NCBI RefSeq assembly: GCF_002261425.1
Contig: NZ_NEVJ01000002.1
Coordinates: 992,001 to 1,056,000, forward strand
Length of the DNA stretch: 64,000 nucleotides
Origin: Bordetella genomosp. 9
GTDB taxonomy: Bacteria > Pseudomonadota > Gammaproteobacteria > Burkholderiales > Burkholderiaceae_B
Reading direction: 5' to 3'
Positions within the stretch are counted from its first letter, which is position 1. Each line of letters begins with the position of its first letter. Positions 49,319 through 60,637 of this stretch are shown here, piece after piece. The position numbers and the translations under genes were made by a program. The notes beneath the pieces are model-generated. The model had not been told where the DNA came from and searched no databases. It was given only the letters and a program-made list of their open reading frames with translations.

Positions 49319-49612
49319 ATGCAAGCGAACAGTTTTTTCGAATCCCTGGGCAATGTCCTGGGCGAAATCATCCGGTCCATCGTCGGCGTGCTGCGCTACG
49401 TACTGGGCGGCATCGGCCGGGCGATCAGCCAGTTTTCCGAAGGCCTGGCCCATGCCATGGGCATGAGCCCCAATCTGTTCAATTTCGCCGTGCTTATCCT
49501 GGGCGTGCTGCTGCTGATCGCGGCGATACGCGCCCTGCTGCGCCGCTCGATACTGGGTTTCCTGTTCTGGGCCGTCCTGGCCGTGCTGGTCCTGGGCGCG
49601 CTGATCGGCTAG
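49319..49612 (+). CDS. Small membrane protein of unknown function
   Basis: 97 residues with an amphipathic N-terminal half and two hydrophobic helices at about 55-70 and 78-97 separated by R-A-L-L-R-R. No family is recognised. It is followed 24 bases later by the DUF72 gene on the same strand. The coding frame is supported by composition and by hydrophobic helices rather than by homology. Confidence 0.65.
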   Translation: MQANSFFESLGNVLGEIIRSIVGVLRYVLGGIGRAISQFSEGLAHAMGMSPNLFNFAVLILGVLLLIAAIRALLRRSILGFLFWAVLAVLVLGALIG

Positions 49613-49636
49613 CGCCCGCAACATCGGAGAACGCAT

Positions 49637-50440
49637 ATGGCTGCAGGCCGCATACGTACTGGCATCGGCGGATGGACCTTCGAACCCTGGCGCAAGAACT
49701 TCTATCCTGACGGCCTGCCGCACAGCCGCGAACTGGAGTACGCCAGCCGCCAGGTCACCGCCATCGAAATCAACGGCACCTACTACAGCACGCAGAAGCC
49801 CGCGTCCTTCGCCCGCTGGCGCGACGAAACGCCCGACAATTTCGTGTTTTCGCTCAAGGCCACGCGCTACGCCACCAACCGGCGCGTGCTGGCCGAAGCC
49901 GGCGATTCGGTGCAGCGCTTCATCGGCAGCGGGCTGAGCGAACTGGGCGACAAGCTCGGTCCCATCGTCTGGCAATTCGCGCCGACCAAGGCGTTCGACG
50001 CCGAGGACTTCGAGGCCTTCCTGGCCCTGCTGCCCGCCAAGGTCGACGGCTGCCGCCTGCGCCACGTCATGGACGTGCGCCACGCCAGCTTCATGGACGC
50101 CGCGTACCTGAAGCTGGCGCGCAAGTACAAGGTGGCGACCGTGTTCACCGACTCCGACAAATTTCCGTCCTTCGCCGACCTGACGGCGGATTTCGCCTAT
50201 GCGCGGCTGATGCGCGCCAGTCCCGACAATCGCGCCGGTTATCCGCCCAAGGCGCTGGAGGCCTGGGCCGAGCGCGCCCGGACCTGGGCGGCCGGCGGCC
50301 AGCCGGAGGACCTGCACTACGTCGACGCGGCAAAGGCCAAGCCGCGCGCCAAGGGCCGCGACGTCTTCATCTATTTCATCAACGGTCACAAGGAAAAAGC
50401 GCCGGCCGCCGCGCAGGCGCTTCTGGAGAAGCTGGCATGA
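49637..50440 (+). CDS. DUF72 family protein (YecE-like)
   Basis: 267 residues, a TIM-barrel-like DUF72 protein (COG1801). It shows the family start I-R-T-G-I-G-G-W-T-F-E-P-W, then E-I-N-G-T-Y-Y-S and F-S-L-K-A-T-R, and the Y-I-Y-F-I-N-G-H-like ending (F-I-Y-F-I-N-G-H). The function of the family is not established; links to sugar or iron-sulfur metabolism have been proposed. The stop overlaps the GNAT gene start by ATGA. Confidence 0.88.
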   Translation: MAAGRIRTGIGGWTFEPWRKNFYPDGLPHSRELEYASRQVTAIEINGTYYSTQKPASFARWRDETPDNFVFSLKATRYATNRRVLAEAGDSVQRFIGSGLSELGDKLGPIVWQFAPTKAFDAEDFEAFLALLPAKVDGCRLRHVMDVRHASFMDAAYLKLARKYKVATVFTDSDKFPSFADLTADFAYARLMRASPDNRAGYPPKALEAWAERARTWAAGGQPEDLHYVDAAKAKPRAKGRDVFIYFINGHKEKAPAAAQALLEKLA

Positions 50441-51171
50441 CCCGCATCAACGACTATGGACAATCGATAGGCGACCCGCTGCCGGGATGGACGCCGCGCC
50501 CGCGTCCGCCCGCCACGCCCATGCAGGGACGCTATTGCCGCATCGAACCGCTGGATCCGGCGCGCCACGGCGACGATCTCTACCATGCCTATAGCCAGGC
50601 GCCGGACGGCCGCTTGTGGACCTACCTGTCCAGCGAACCGTTTCCCGATCGGGCGTCGTTCGATGCCTATCTGGAAAAGGCCGCCGCCAGCACCGACCCC
50701 TTGCACCATGCCATCATCGACAGGGCTACCGGCAAGGCCATCGGCAGCGCGGCGCTCATGCGCCTCGATCCCGCCAACGGCGTGATCGAGGTCGGGCACG
50801 TGACCTATTCGCCCCTGCTGCAGCGCACGGCGCATGCGACGGAAGCGCAGTACCTGTTCATGAAGCGCATCTTCGACGAACTCGGCTACCGCCGCTACGA
50901 ATGGAAGTGCGACAGCCTGAACGAGCCGTCGCGCAAGGCGGCGGTGCGCTACGGGTTCACCTTCGAAGGCATCTTCCGCCAGGCCGTCGTCTACAAGGGG
51001 CGCACGCGGGATACCGCGTGGTTTTCCATGCTGGATGGCGAGTGGGCAACGCTGCGGACGGGCTATGAGGCCTGGCTGGCGCCGGACAACTTCGACGCGC
51101 AGGGCCGGCAGCGGCGCACGCTCGCGGCCTGCCTGGGACGTGAGCACGCCACGTCCACGAGCCTGGAGTAG
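50437..51171 (+). CDS. GNAT family N-acetyltransferase (RimJ-like)
   Basis: 244 residues. The GNAT fold runs from about 30 to 185, with I-G-S-A-A-L-M-R-L, the acetyl-CoA region around Q-R-T-A-H-A-T-E-A, and W-K-C-D-S-L-N-E-P-S-R-K-A-A-V-R-Y-G-F-T-F-E-G, the pattern of RimJ/RimL relatives. About 40 residues after it are extra. It probably acetylates an amine of a small molecule or a protein N-terminus. Coupled to DUF72 upstream and three bases before the cupin gene. Confidence 0.87.
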   Translation: MTRINDYGQSIGDPLPGWTPRPRPPATPMQGRYCRIEPLDPARHGDDLYHAYSQAPDGRLWTYLSSEPFPDRASFDAYLEKAAASTDPLHHAIIDRATGKAIGSAALMRLDPANGVIEVGHVTYSPLLQRTAHATEAQYLFMKRIFDELGYRRYEWKCDSLNEPSRKAAVRYGFTFEGIFRQAVVYKGRTRDTAWFSMLDGEWATLRTGYEAWLAPDNFDAQGRQRRTLAACLGREHATSTSLE

Positions 51172-51174
51172 GGC

Positions 51175-51696
51175 GTGGCGAACGAGAGCGACGAAGCGCA
51201 ACGCCTGATCGATCGGCTGGGTCTGCAACCGCATCCGGAAGGCGGCTACTATCGCGAGACTTATCGCGCGGCGGAAACCGTGCATCGCCCCACGCTGGCG
51301 GTGCAACGCTCGGCCAGCACGGCCATCTATTACATGCTGAGCGGCGATGCGTGGTCGGCCTGGCACCGCATCCGTTCCGACGAGGTCTGGCATTTCTATG
51401 CCGGCGGCGCCTTGCTGGTCCATGTGCTGGACGGGCAGGGCGCATTGACCACCCATCGCCTGGGCAATGCGGTCGACGACCCGGACTGTGTGTTCCAGGC
51501 CGTCGTGCCGGCCGGCTGCTGGTTCGCCGCGGAACGGGTCCGCACGGACCGCCACACCCTGGTCGGCTGCACGGTCGCGCCGGGATTCGAGTTCAGCGAT
51601 TTCGAGTTGGCCGACGTCGAACGCCTGGCGCTGGCGCATCCGCGGCACAAGTCGCTGGTGGCCAGGCTGGGACCGCGGCAGGGCGCGTTACCATAG
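51175..51696 (+). CDS. DUF985 family cupin
   Basis: 173 residues from a GTG at 51175; no nearby ATG fits the domain start. The family pattern is visible: L-Q-P-H-P-E-G-G-Y-Y-R-E-T-Y near residue 20, S-T-A-I-Y-Y-M-L, W-H-R-I-R-S-D-E-V-W-H-F-Y and the V-P-A-G-C-W-F loop. It is a small beta-barrel, likely metal-binding, of unknown substrate. Three bases after the GNAT gene, so part of the same transcript. Confidence 0.87.
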   Translation: MANESDEAQRLIDRLGLQPHPEGGYYRETYRAAETVHRPTLAVQRSASTAIYYMLSGDAWSAWHRIRSDEVWHFYAGGALLVHVLDGQGALTTHRLGNAVDDPDCVFQAVVPAGCWFAAERVRTDRHTLVGCTVAPGFEFSDFELADVERLALAHPRHKSLVARLGPRQGALP

Positions 51697-51823
51697 GTGG
51701 TCTTCCAACCACCTGCACGCGCGTCGCGCGTGCCGCGACTTCGAGATGCCTTTGCTTCCATCCAGCACCGATCTCTCCACGCAACGTTCCCCGCAATTGC
51801 CGCATATGCCGCAAGCACCGCGC

Positions 51824-53215
51824 ATGCGGACTTCAACAGGCGTCGCCCGCTGGCTTCCGGTCCTGCTGCTGACGGCGGCCGGCATCGCCGGCTGCGCCCA
51901 GCCCGCCACCAGCGCATCGGCCCAGGGCGCGGCACCGTCGGCCCCCGCGTCCGGCAGCGCGCCCGCGACGGCTGCGCCCGGTAATGCGCCCGGTAATGCG
52001 CCCGCGATGTCCGCCGCCGGCGCCACGCCGGCCGAACAGGATCGCGACCCCGCCCAGTGCCTGGCCACCCTGCGCGCCGGCGCGCCCGCCAATGGCGTCA
52101 GCGTGGCGGACTTCGATCGCTATACCCAGAACACACGCCTGCTTGCGGTGACCGTCGCGGCGGCCAAGGCGCAGCCGGAAGGCAAGGAAACCTGGTGGGA
52201 CTACATCGCCAAGACCGTGGACGACCAGCGTGTCGCCGACGGCAAGGGGGTCATGGACAAGTCCCGCGACGCGCTGAACCGGATCGACGACCGCTACCAG
52301 ATCGACAGCGAACCGCTGGTCGCCATCTTCGGCATCGAAACCAACTACGGCTCGCAACTGGGCAAGGTGGACGTGCTGAACGCCTGGCTGACGCGGGCCT
52401 GCACCGAACAGAAGCCCTTGTGGGTCAAGAACGTCTACGCGTCCGTACGCCTGCTGCGCGACGGCACCGTCACGCGCGACAACTTCATCGGCTCGTGGAG
52501 CGGCGCCTTCGGCATGACGCAGTTCATTCCGACGTCGTTTTACGAACTGGCGGCCGATGGCGACGGCGACGGCCGCATCGATCTGTATGGATCGCTGCCG
52601 GATGCGCTGGCGTCCACCGCCAATCACCTGCTCAAGCGCAGGGCGACGTGGACCCGCGGCATGCCCGCGGTCATCGAGGTACGCCTGCCGCCGTCCATGG
52701 CGGCGACGCTGCCGGCATCGCCCGACGACGAGATCATGAACCGCGACGATCGCCGCACCCTGTCGCAATGGAACGATGCCGGCGTGACGCGCGCCGATGG
52801 CACGCCCTTGTCCACGGTCGCCATTTCGCAGCCGTGGCAGACGGTGCCAGCCTATCTGTTCGCGCCCACGGGTGCGCGCGGCCCGGCTTTCCTTGCCACG
52901 CGCAATTTCGATGCGATCCTGCACTACAACCAGTCGCATAAGTACGCCCTGGCGGTGAGCCTGCTGACCAACCGGTTGAAGGGCGGGCCGGGATTGATCG
53001 CCGCCTGGCCCACCGACGATCCGGGCCTGTCGCGCGCGCAGATCAAGGAATTGCAAGGCCTGCTGGCCGCGCGCGGCTATGACGTCGGTACGCCGGACGG
53101 CATTCCCGGCAGCAAGACGCGCCAGGCCGTGGCGGCGGAACAGCAGCGCCTGGGCCTGCCGCAGGACGGCCGCGTGGGCTACAAGATCTATAGCGCCCTG
53201 CGCGGCGGGGGATAG
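51824..53215 (+). CDS. Lytic murein transglycosylase (MltB type) with peptidoglycan-binding domain
   Basis: 463 residues from the ATG at 51824; 51746 and 51806 are in-frame alternatives. This start gives a lipoprotein signal with lipobox I-A-G-C (Cys24). An Ala/Pro/Gly linker follows to about 75. The MltB-like catalytic domain has F-G-I-E-T-N-Y-G (catalytic Glu172) and G-A-F-G-M-T-Q-F-I-P-T-S. Residues 400-460 are a peptidoglycan-binding repeat (L-Q-G-L-L-A-A-R-G-Y-D-V-G-T-P-D-G). It cleaves the glycan chain to a 1,6-anhydro end at the outer membrane. Confidence 0.92.
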   Translation: MRTSTGVARWLPVLLLTAAGIAGCAQPATSASAQGAAPSAPASGSAPATAAPGNAPGNAPAMSAAGATPAEQDRDPAQCLATLRAGAPANGVSVADFDRYTQNTRLLAVTVAAAKAQPEGKETWWDYIAKTVDDQRVADGKGVMDKSRDALNRIDDRYQIDSEPLVAIFGIETNYGSQLGKVDVLNAWLTRACTEQKPLWVKNVYASVRLLRDGTVTRDNFIGSWSGAFGMTQFIPTSFYELAADGDGDGRIDLYGSLPDALASTANHLLKRRATWTRGMPAVIEVRLPPSMAATLPASPDDEIMNRDDRRTLSQWNDAGVTRADGTPLSTVAISQPWQTVPAYLFAPTGARGPAFLATRNFDAILHYNQSHKYALAVSLLTNRLKGGPGLIAAWPTDDPGLSRAQIKELQGLLAARGYDVGTPDGIPGSKTRQAVAAEQQRLGLPQDGRVGYKIYSALRGGG

Positions 53216-53283
53216 GCGCGCGCCTGCGTGCGCGGCGGGCAGTACGGCGGGGCTATGGGTTTTGCCGACGGCCCGGGCACAGG

Positions 53284-53301
53284 GGCGGCCACAGGGCCGC
53301 C
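53284..53301. terminator. GC hairpin between convergent genes
   Basis: GGCGGCC-ACAG-GGCCGCC, 7-bp stem and four-base loop, lies between the transglycosylase and the convergent gene ending at 53313. No T-tract follows on either strand, so termination is only suggested by position. Confidence 0.4.
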
Positions 53302-53312
53302 ACGGGGTCGGC

Positions 53313-54461
53313 CTACAACGCCGGCAGCACCAGGTCCGCGGTACCCGGCCGCACCCAGCGCACGCATTCGCGCGTGGTGTCGATGCAGCCGCCATCGACA
53401 TACACGCCGCGCGGTTCGCGCAGCCGCACCATCAGCGCCAGGATGCGGTCGACTTCGGCCGGGTCGCTCATCGACGCGCGCACCCGCTCTTCGACGCGGC
53501 TTTCATCCAGGCGTAGCACGCCCTTGTCGTCGGTGTAGACGCCGTGCCGCCAATGGTAGATCTCCACGCACTTGGCGGTCAGGCTGAACGGCTGCCTGTG
53601 CTTCCAGAAATTGTTGAACATCCCCCCGCCCAGGTAGAACACCCAGGACCCCTCGAAGCCTTCGACGTTGGAAGAGTGCTCGTCCGGATTGCGAAACCAC
53701 AGGCGGTCGCCCGGCACGTAGAACCGCGGCGGCAGGGGCGCTTCCATGGAGCCGTATTCGCGCAGGAATACGTCATGGAACAGGCCGGACATGATGGCGC
53801 GCTGCTCCCAATGCCGCTGCAGGTCGGCCAGCAGCGCCGGATTGCTGACCGCCAGTTCCTGCGCGATGCCCAGCAGGGTCACGTACTCGGTCGCGCGATA
53901 GCAGGAAAACGAATACAGCTTGCCCGAGGCTTCCGGCTGGGTCGCCTTGACCAGGCCTTCGATCAGCGATTTGCCGGGAAGAATGGTGAAGCCGCGCGCT
54001 TCGTCATACGTCCAGTAGTCTTCGGGACGTTCGGCATGCTCGGTATCGAAGGCCAGTTCGGTCAGGCTGGCGGCATGGACGATGTTCAGCTTGATGCGCA
54101 CCGCCGACACGAACTCGTCATGGCTGGGGTAGCGGAAGGGGACCGGCGCGGCCAGCATGGCGAGCACGACCTCGCGTTCCAGGTTGCGGGCGTCGCCCGG
54201 GAAGCGTCCTTCCAGCGCCCCGGCCAGCCGGGTCGTGTCGTGCCCTGGCGCCCATTGCGCCGCCGCGGCGTCCGTCAGGCGCCAGCCCGAGACCGGGCCG
54301 TCGCCATCGCGCCACGATTCCATGGCGGCCAGGTCGTCCAGGCCCAGGTCCCGCAGATAGCCATCCATGCCTTGCACGGTGCCGTCGGCATCGGCCGCGG
54401 GGCCGAAGACCTGGACGCCGAGCGCGTGGGCATGCGCGGAAAGCGTATTGACTCGATTCAC
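53313..54461 (-). CDS. Uncharacterised protein resembling Bacillus Tgl transglutaminase
   Basis: 382 residues from a GTG at 54461, which has GGGAGG seven bases upstream; longer in-frame starts lack this. The first 120 residues are unassigned. The central part has L-Y-S-F-S-C-Y-R-A-T (Cys187), then F-Y-V-P-G-D-R-L-W-F-R-N-P-D (248-260) and E-G-F-E-G-S-W-V-F-Y-L-G-G-G (267-280). This order recalls the Tgl-type protein-glutamine transglutaminase of Bacillus spores: catalytic Cys, then P-G-D-x-x-x-F-x-N-P, then the glutamate in Q-G-E-N. The residue before the cysteine is Ser instead of Glu. No signal peptide is seen. The family assignment is from memory of motifs and is tentative. Confidence 0.5.
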   Translation of the reverse strand: MNRVNTLSAHAHALGVQVFGPAADADGTVQGMDGYLRDLGLDDLAAMESWRDGDGPVSGWRLTDAAAAQWAPGHDTTRLAGALEGRFPGDARNLEREVVLAMLAAPVPFRYPSHDEFVSAVRIKLNIVHAASLTELAFDTEHAERPEDYWTYDEARGFTILPGKSLIEGLVKATQPEASGKLYSFSCYRATEYVTLLGIAQELAVSNPALLADLQRHWEQRAIMSGLFHDVFLREYGSMEAPLPPRFYVPGDRLWFRNPDEHSSNVEGFEGSWVFYLGGGMFNNFWKHRQPFSLTAKCVEIYHWRHGVYTDDKGVLRLDESRVEERVRASMSDPAEVDRILALMVRLREPRGVYVDGGCIDTTRECVRWVRPGTADLVLPAL

Positions 54462-54655
54462 GTGTAGGCCTCCCTGGCCCGTTGCGCCTGAGCGCTTTGC
54501 TGACGATACGCTGAACGGATATGCCGTGAAAACCGAGGATTTCCAGGCCTCGTTCCGGCGGATTTCGCGATCATAGGCGATCGGCCTATCATTGCGGAAT
54601 CCGGGCGCATGAGGCGCCGCGTACGACGCGGCAGCCCCGCCCATAGCGAGGGGAA

Positions 54656-56026
54656 ATGAAGGAAGGTTCGTCACACCGCGGCATGCTGTGGGTAGTCGCC
54701 GCGGGGTTTTTCATGCAGTCGCTGGACGCCACGATCGTCAATACCGCGCTGCCCGCGATGGCGGACAGCCTGCACGAGTTGCCGCTGGCCATGCGCCCCG
54801 TCATCGTGGCGTACTCCCTGTCGATGGCCATGCTCACGCCCGCATCGGGCTGGCTGGCCGATCGTTTCGGCATACGCCGGCTGTACTTCACGTCCATCCT
54901 GATTTTCGTGCTGGGCTCGCTGTTCTGCGCCATGGCCGGCTCGTTGTCGCAACTGGTGATCGCGCGGGTGGTGCAGGGAATCGGCGGGTCGATGCTGCTG
55001 CCCATCGGACGCCTGTCCATCCTGAGGTCGGTGCGGGGCGACGCCTATATCGCCGCGCTGGCCTTGATCTCCGTGGCCGGGCAGGTGGGGCCGATGATCG
55101 GGCCCATGACCGGCGGCTGGCTGGTGCAGGTGCTCAGCTGGCACTGGATCTTCCTGATCAATATTCCCATCGGCATCGTCGGCCTGTTCGCGGTGCGGCG
55201 CTTCATTCCGCCGGAGACGAGCGCGTCGACGCCGGCCTTCGATTTCGTCGGCTTCACGCTGCTCTCGACCTGCATGGTGGCGTTCTCGCTGGGCATGGAA
55301 GGGTCGGACGGTCCCGACCGCGTCATCTATACCGCCGGGCTGATGGCGCTGAGCGCCTTCACGGTGTTCGCCTACATTGCCTATGCGCGCAACCGGCCGC
55401 GGCCGCTGTTCCGCCTGGGCCTGTTCCGCGACGCGACCTTCAGCATGGGGCTGGTCGGCAACCTGGTGTCGCGCGTGGGCAGCAGCGGCGTCGCCTTCCT
55501 GTTGCCGCTGCTGCTGCAACTGCAGCTGGGCTACGAGCCTTTCTACGCGGGGATGATGCTGTTCCCCGTGGCGCTGGCGGCGCTGATCACCAAGCGCTGG
55601 GTGGCGCCCATGGTGCGCCATTACGGATACGAGACCTTCCTGTCGGTGAACACCATCGTGGTGGGCGTGTCCATCATGTCCTTCGCCCTGATCACGCCCG
55701 GCTGGCCGCTGGCCTTGCAGATTCTGCAGCTGGCGATCTTCGGCGGCGCCAATTCCATGCAGTTCGCGGCCATGAACAGCGTGACGCTCAAGGGCCTGAG
55801 CGTGGAAGACGCGGGCAGCGGCAACAGCCTGTTTTCCATGGTGCAGATGCTGGCATTGAGCCTGGGCGTCAGCCTGAGCGGCGGCCTGGTGGGCGTGTTT
55901 TCGCACGGCGCCCATGCGGACGCCGGGGGCTTTCGCTGGACCTTCATCTGCGTGGGCGGCGTCACGCTGATGTCGACGCTCATATTCAAAAGGATGGATG
56001 CCCGTACGGTGCGCGGCAACGCGTAA
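54656..56026 (+). CDS. DHA2 family MFS drug transporter (MdtD-like)
   Basis: 456 residues with fourteen-helix DHA2-type layout. Motif D1 is L-D-A-T-I-V-N-T-A-L-P-A-M-A, motif A is G-W-L-A-D-R-F-G-I-R-R, and motif C is G-P-M-I-G-P-M-T-G-G-W-L. Close in pattern to MdtD and EmrB/QacA drug:proton antiporters. It stands alone, with no membrane-fusion partner. The divergent Tgl-like gene starts about 200 bases away. AGGGGAA lies before the ATG. Confidence 0.9.
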   Translation: MKEGSSHRGMLWVVAAGFFMQSLDATIVNTALPAMADSLHELPLAMRPVIVAYSLSMAMLTPASGWLADRFGIRRLYFTSILIFVLGSLFCAMAGSLSQLVIARVVQGIGGSMLLPIGRLSILRSVRGDAYIAALALISVAGQVGPMIGPMTGGWLVQVLSWHWIFLINIPIGIVGLFAVRRFIPPETSASTPAFDFVGFTLLSTCMVAFSLGMEGSDGPDRVIYTAGLMALSAFTVFAYIAYARNRPRPLFRLGLFRDATFSMGLVGNLVSRVGSSGVAFLLPLLLQLQLGYEPFYAGMMLFPVALAALITKRWVAPMVRHYGYETFLSVNTIVVGVSIMSFALITPGWPLALQILQLAIFGGANSMQFAAMNSVTLKGLSVEDAGSGNSLFSMVQMLALSLGVSLSGGLVGVFSHGAHADAGGFRWTFICVGGVTLMSTLIFKRMDARTVRGNA

Positions 56027-56117
56027 ACCTCTATGCTCATCCATGGGCACGGCGCTTGCTGTACCGTGGCTTTGGCGAACGTGCCGCATTAGCGGCCATC
56101 GGACTAGGAGGTCAAGC

Positions 56118-56660
56118 ATGACGCATCGAATCAAACTGTCGGCAATGGGATTGGCATTCTGCGCGGCGGGCGTACTGGGCGCCGCCGCCCCGGCATGGTC
56201 CGCGTCCGGGACGGACGCGCAATATCGTGACGACGTCGCGCGCTGCAAGAGCGGCGCCTCCGGCCAGGACCAGGCCGCGTGCATGCGCGAGGCCGGCGCT
56301 TCGCTGGTCGAGCGCCGCCGCAATGGGCTGACCACCCCGACGGACGCGCAGCGCAACGCGACGGCGCGCTGCGACTCGCTGCCCGCCAGCCAGCGCCGGG
56401 ATTGCATGATCCAGATGTCGGGCCAGGGCAATACCACCGTACAGGGCAGCGTTACCGGCGGCGGTGTGTTGCGCGAAACCGTCATCCCGGTGCCGGCCGG
56501 CACCCCGGGCGCGGCGCCGCAGCCTGGCTATACCCAACCGGGCTATACGCAACCCGGTTCCATGCAGCCGGCCGCGCCGATGGCGCCGCCCCCGGCCATG
56601 CCGCCCGCGGGCTATGGAACGCCCGGCGCCGCGCCCTACGGCACGATGCCGCGCCAGTAA
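56118..56660 (+). CDS. Periplasmic protein with two C-(x11)-C units and Pro-rich tail
   Basis: 180 residues from the ATG at 56118, preceded by a perfect AGGAGG. A signal peptide ends at A-W-S-A. Residues 36-60 and 78-102 are similar units, each with A-R-C, a gap and then a C-M (Cys43/55 and Cys85/96), likely disulfides. Residues 125-180 are Pro/Gly-rich with repeated Q-P-G-Y-T. No known family is recognised. A strong terminator follows, so the gene ends a transcript. Confidence 0.75.
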   Translation: MTHRIKLSAMGLAFCAAGVLGAAAPAWSASGTDAQYRDDVARCKSGASGQDQAACMREAGASLVERRRNGLTTPTDAQRNATARCDSLPASQRRDCMIQMSGQGNTTVQGSVTGGGVLRETVIPVPAGTPGAAPQPGYTQPGYTQPGSMQPAAPMAPPPAMPPAGYGTPGAAPYGTMPRQ

Positions 56661-56679
56661 TAATCCGCGTTGTCGCGAC

Positions 56680-56712
56680 ACGGCCCGCCTGGACGCGGGC
56701 CGTTCATTTTTT
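56680..56712 (+). terminator. Rho-independent terminator
   Basis: ACGGCCCGC pairs perfectly with GCGGGCCGT (9 bp) around a six-base loop, followed by a T-rich tail ending in TTTTTT. It lies 20 bases past the stop of the small periplasmic protein. Confidence 0.9.
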
Positions 56713-56805
56713 GGATTCCCGCCTCGGCGCCACATAGCGGTTGCTGCGATGCAGCATAAGGCGTTAAATGGACGACTGTTCAATCGTCCCGCCAGGCAGA
56801 CCGAG

Positions 56806-58020
56806 ATGCGAAGCAAGTTGTCCACGCTGTTCTTCTCCACCGCGCGCAAAGTCGCGCGGCTGCAGCGGACGGCATGGCGCCTGGGCATGCCCGGGCTGTT
56901 CGAGGAAGGCGCGGGGCAGCGCAAACGCAAGCCCGCCAAGGCGACCAAGACCGCTACGGCGGCCAAGACGGCCGCGGCGACCAAGGCAGGCAAGGCAAAG
57001 AAAGCGGCCAAGACGGTCAGGGCAAGCAAGACGGCCAAGGTCACCGTGCCGCTCGGCTTGGGCACTGCCGACGCCGAGCCGGAATTCGATCCACGGGACT
57101 ATGCCGGCACGTGGAAGAGCCGCGTGTACCGGACGCCGCCCGTCCCGGGCGCATGGCCCGTGCGCCTGTCATATTTCGTCTATGTTCCCCCCGGCCTGCG
57201 CAAGGACTGTCCGATGCTGGTCATGCTGCACGGCTGCGAACAGGGCGCCACGGATTTCGCGCTGGGCACGCGCATGCACAGGCTGGCCGACCGCGAAGGC
57301 CTGCTGCTGGTCTATCCGCAGCAGTCGCGGCGCGCCCAGCGTCATCGCTGCTGGCACTGGTACCAGCCCGACGCGGCGCACGGCTATGCGGAGGCCGACG
57401 CGATTGCCGGCATCGCCATCGCGGCCATCGAGGACTATCGGGTCGATCCGACTCGGGTGTACATCGCCGGCCTGTCCGCGGGCGCCGGCATGGCCGCGTT
57501 GGCGGCGCTGCGCCACCCGCAGGTGTTCGCGGCCCTGGGCATGCATTCCGGCCCGGTGCTGGGCAGCGCGAGAAGCGCGGGCGAAGGCCTGCGCGCCATG
57601 CGGCAGGGCGCGGCGCTGCCGCCCGCGCAGGCCCTGGCGGGCCTGTTGCCGGACCCCGAGGATTTCCCCGGCATGCCCAGCATCATCCTGCAGGGCGATC
57701 GCGACCTCGTCGTCGACAAGCGCAACGGCCGCCAGTTGCTGGCGCAGCTGGCCTGGGCCAATGGCGTGGACCTGGACGACAGCGCGGGCCCGGAACCGGA
57801 GGCAGCCGGCACCGATCGCCATCATCTGCGCACCGACGTGCCCGCCGGGCGCGGCAGCGTCGTGACGCTGTGCGAAGTGCCGGGCCTGGGCCATGCCTGG
57901 AGCGGCGGCGAAGGCCGCATCCGCTTTCACGCCGACCACGGTCCCGACGCCGCGCGCCTGATGTGGCAGTTCTTCAAGAGCCGCCGGCGCGTTCCCGTGG
58001 ACGTGTCCTCGAGCGCCTGA
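56806..58020 (+). CDS. PHB depolymerase family esterase with Lys/Ala-rich linker
   Basis: 404 residues from the ATG at 56806 (56749 is an alternative). Residues 38-80 are a Lys/Ala/Thr run resembling a histone H1-like tail. The catalytic part follows: oxyanion L-H-G-C-E-Q (141-146), nucleophile Ser224 in A-G-L-S-A-G-A-G-M, G-D-R-D-x-x-V for the acid, and G-L-G-H-A-W for the base. These are the LpqC/PHB depolymerase signatures. No signal peptide is evident, so it may act on intracellular polyhydroxybutyrate or another polyester; the basic tail could bind DNA or granule surfaces. It is read separately from its upstream neighbour. Confidence 0.87.
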   Translation: MRSKLSTLFFSTARKVARLQRTAWRLGMPGLFEEGAGQRKRKPAKATKTATAAKTAAATKAGKAKKAAKTVRASKTAKVTVPLGLGTADAEPEFDPRDYAGTWKSRVYRTPPVPGAWPVRLSYFVYVPPGLRKDCPMLVMLHGCEQGATDFALGTRMHRLADREGLLLVYPQQSRRAQRHRCWHWYQPDAAHGYAEADAIAGIAIAAIEDYRVDPTRVYIAGLSAGAGMAALAALRHPQVFAALGMHSGPVLGSARSAGEGLRAMRQGAALPPAQALAGLLPDPEDFPGMPSIILQGDRDLVVDKRNGRQLLAQLAWANGVDLDDSAGPEPEAAGTDRHHLRTDVPAGRGSVVTLCEVPGLGHAWSGGEGRIRFHADHGPDAARLMWQFFKSRRRVPVDVSSSA

Positions 58021-58167
58021 GCCGCGGCCCGTCCCGTTCGCGCAGGCAGTCCGGCGCACGCATGGTCGCGGCGCGGGCTCGCGCGACCGCGTGAGCGCCC
58101 GCGCGGGCCTGCGTGGCTCCGATGAATTCAGGCAAAATGGCGGCTATCCCTACGCCGCGCTTTGTTC

Positions 58168-60471
<2,304 letters not shown>

Positions 60472-60637
60472 GTCTCGGGGTGGCCCGGGCCCGAACCCGG
60501 ACGTGAAGCCGAACGTGAACCCGACCGCTTGGGCCCATGGCTTGCCATGATATCCTCCAAGGGTTGAACCAGATTCAGCCTATGTTCAGGATGCCGCCAG
60601 GGCGGCGCCGCCAACTTGCCGATCTCCAGGAGCTTGC

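Noticed and set aside
58064..58088. GGTCGCG / CGCGACC hairpin after the esterase gene
   Set aside because: A 7-bp stem in very GC-rich DNA without a T-tract; not distinguishable from chance.
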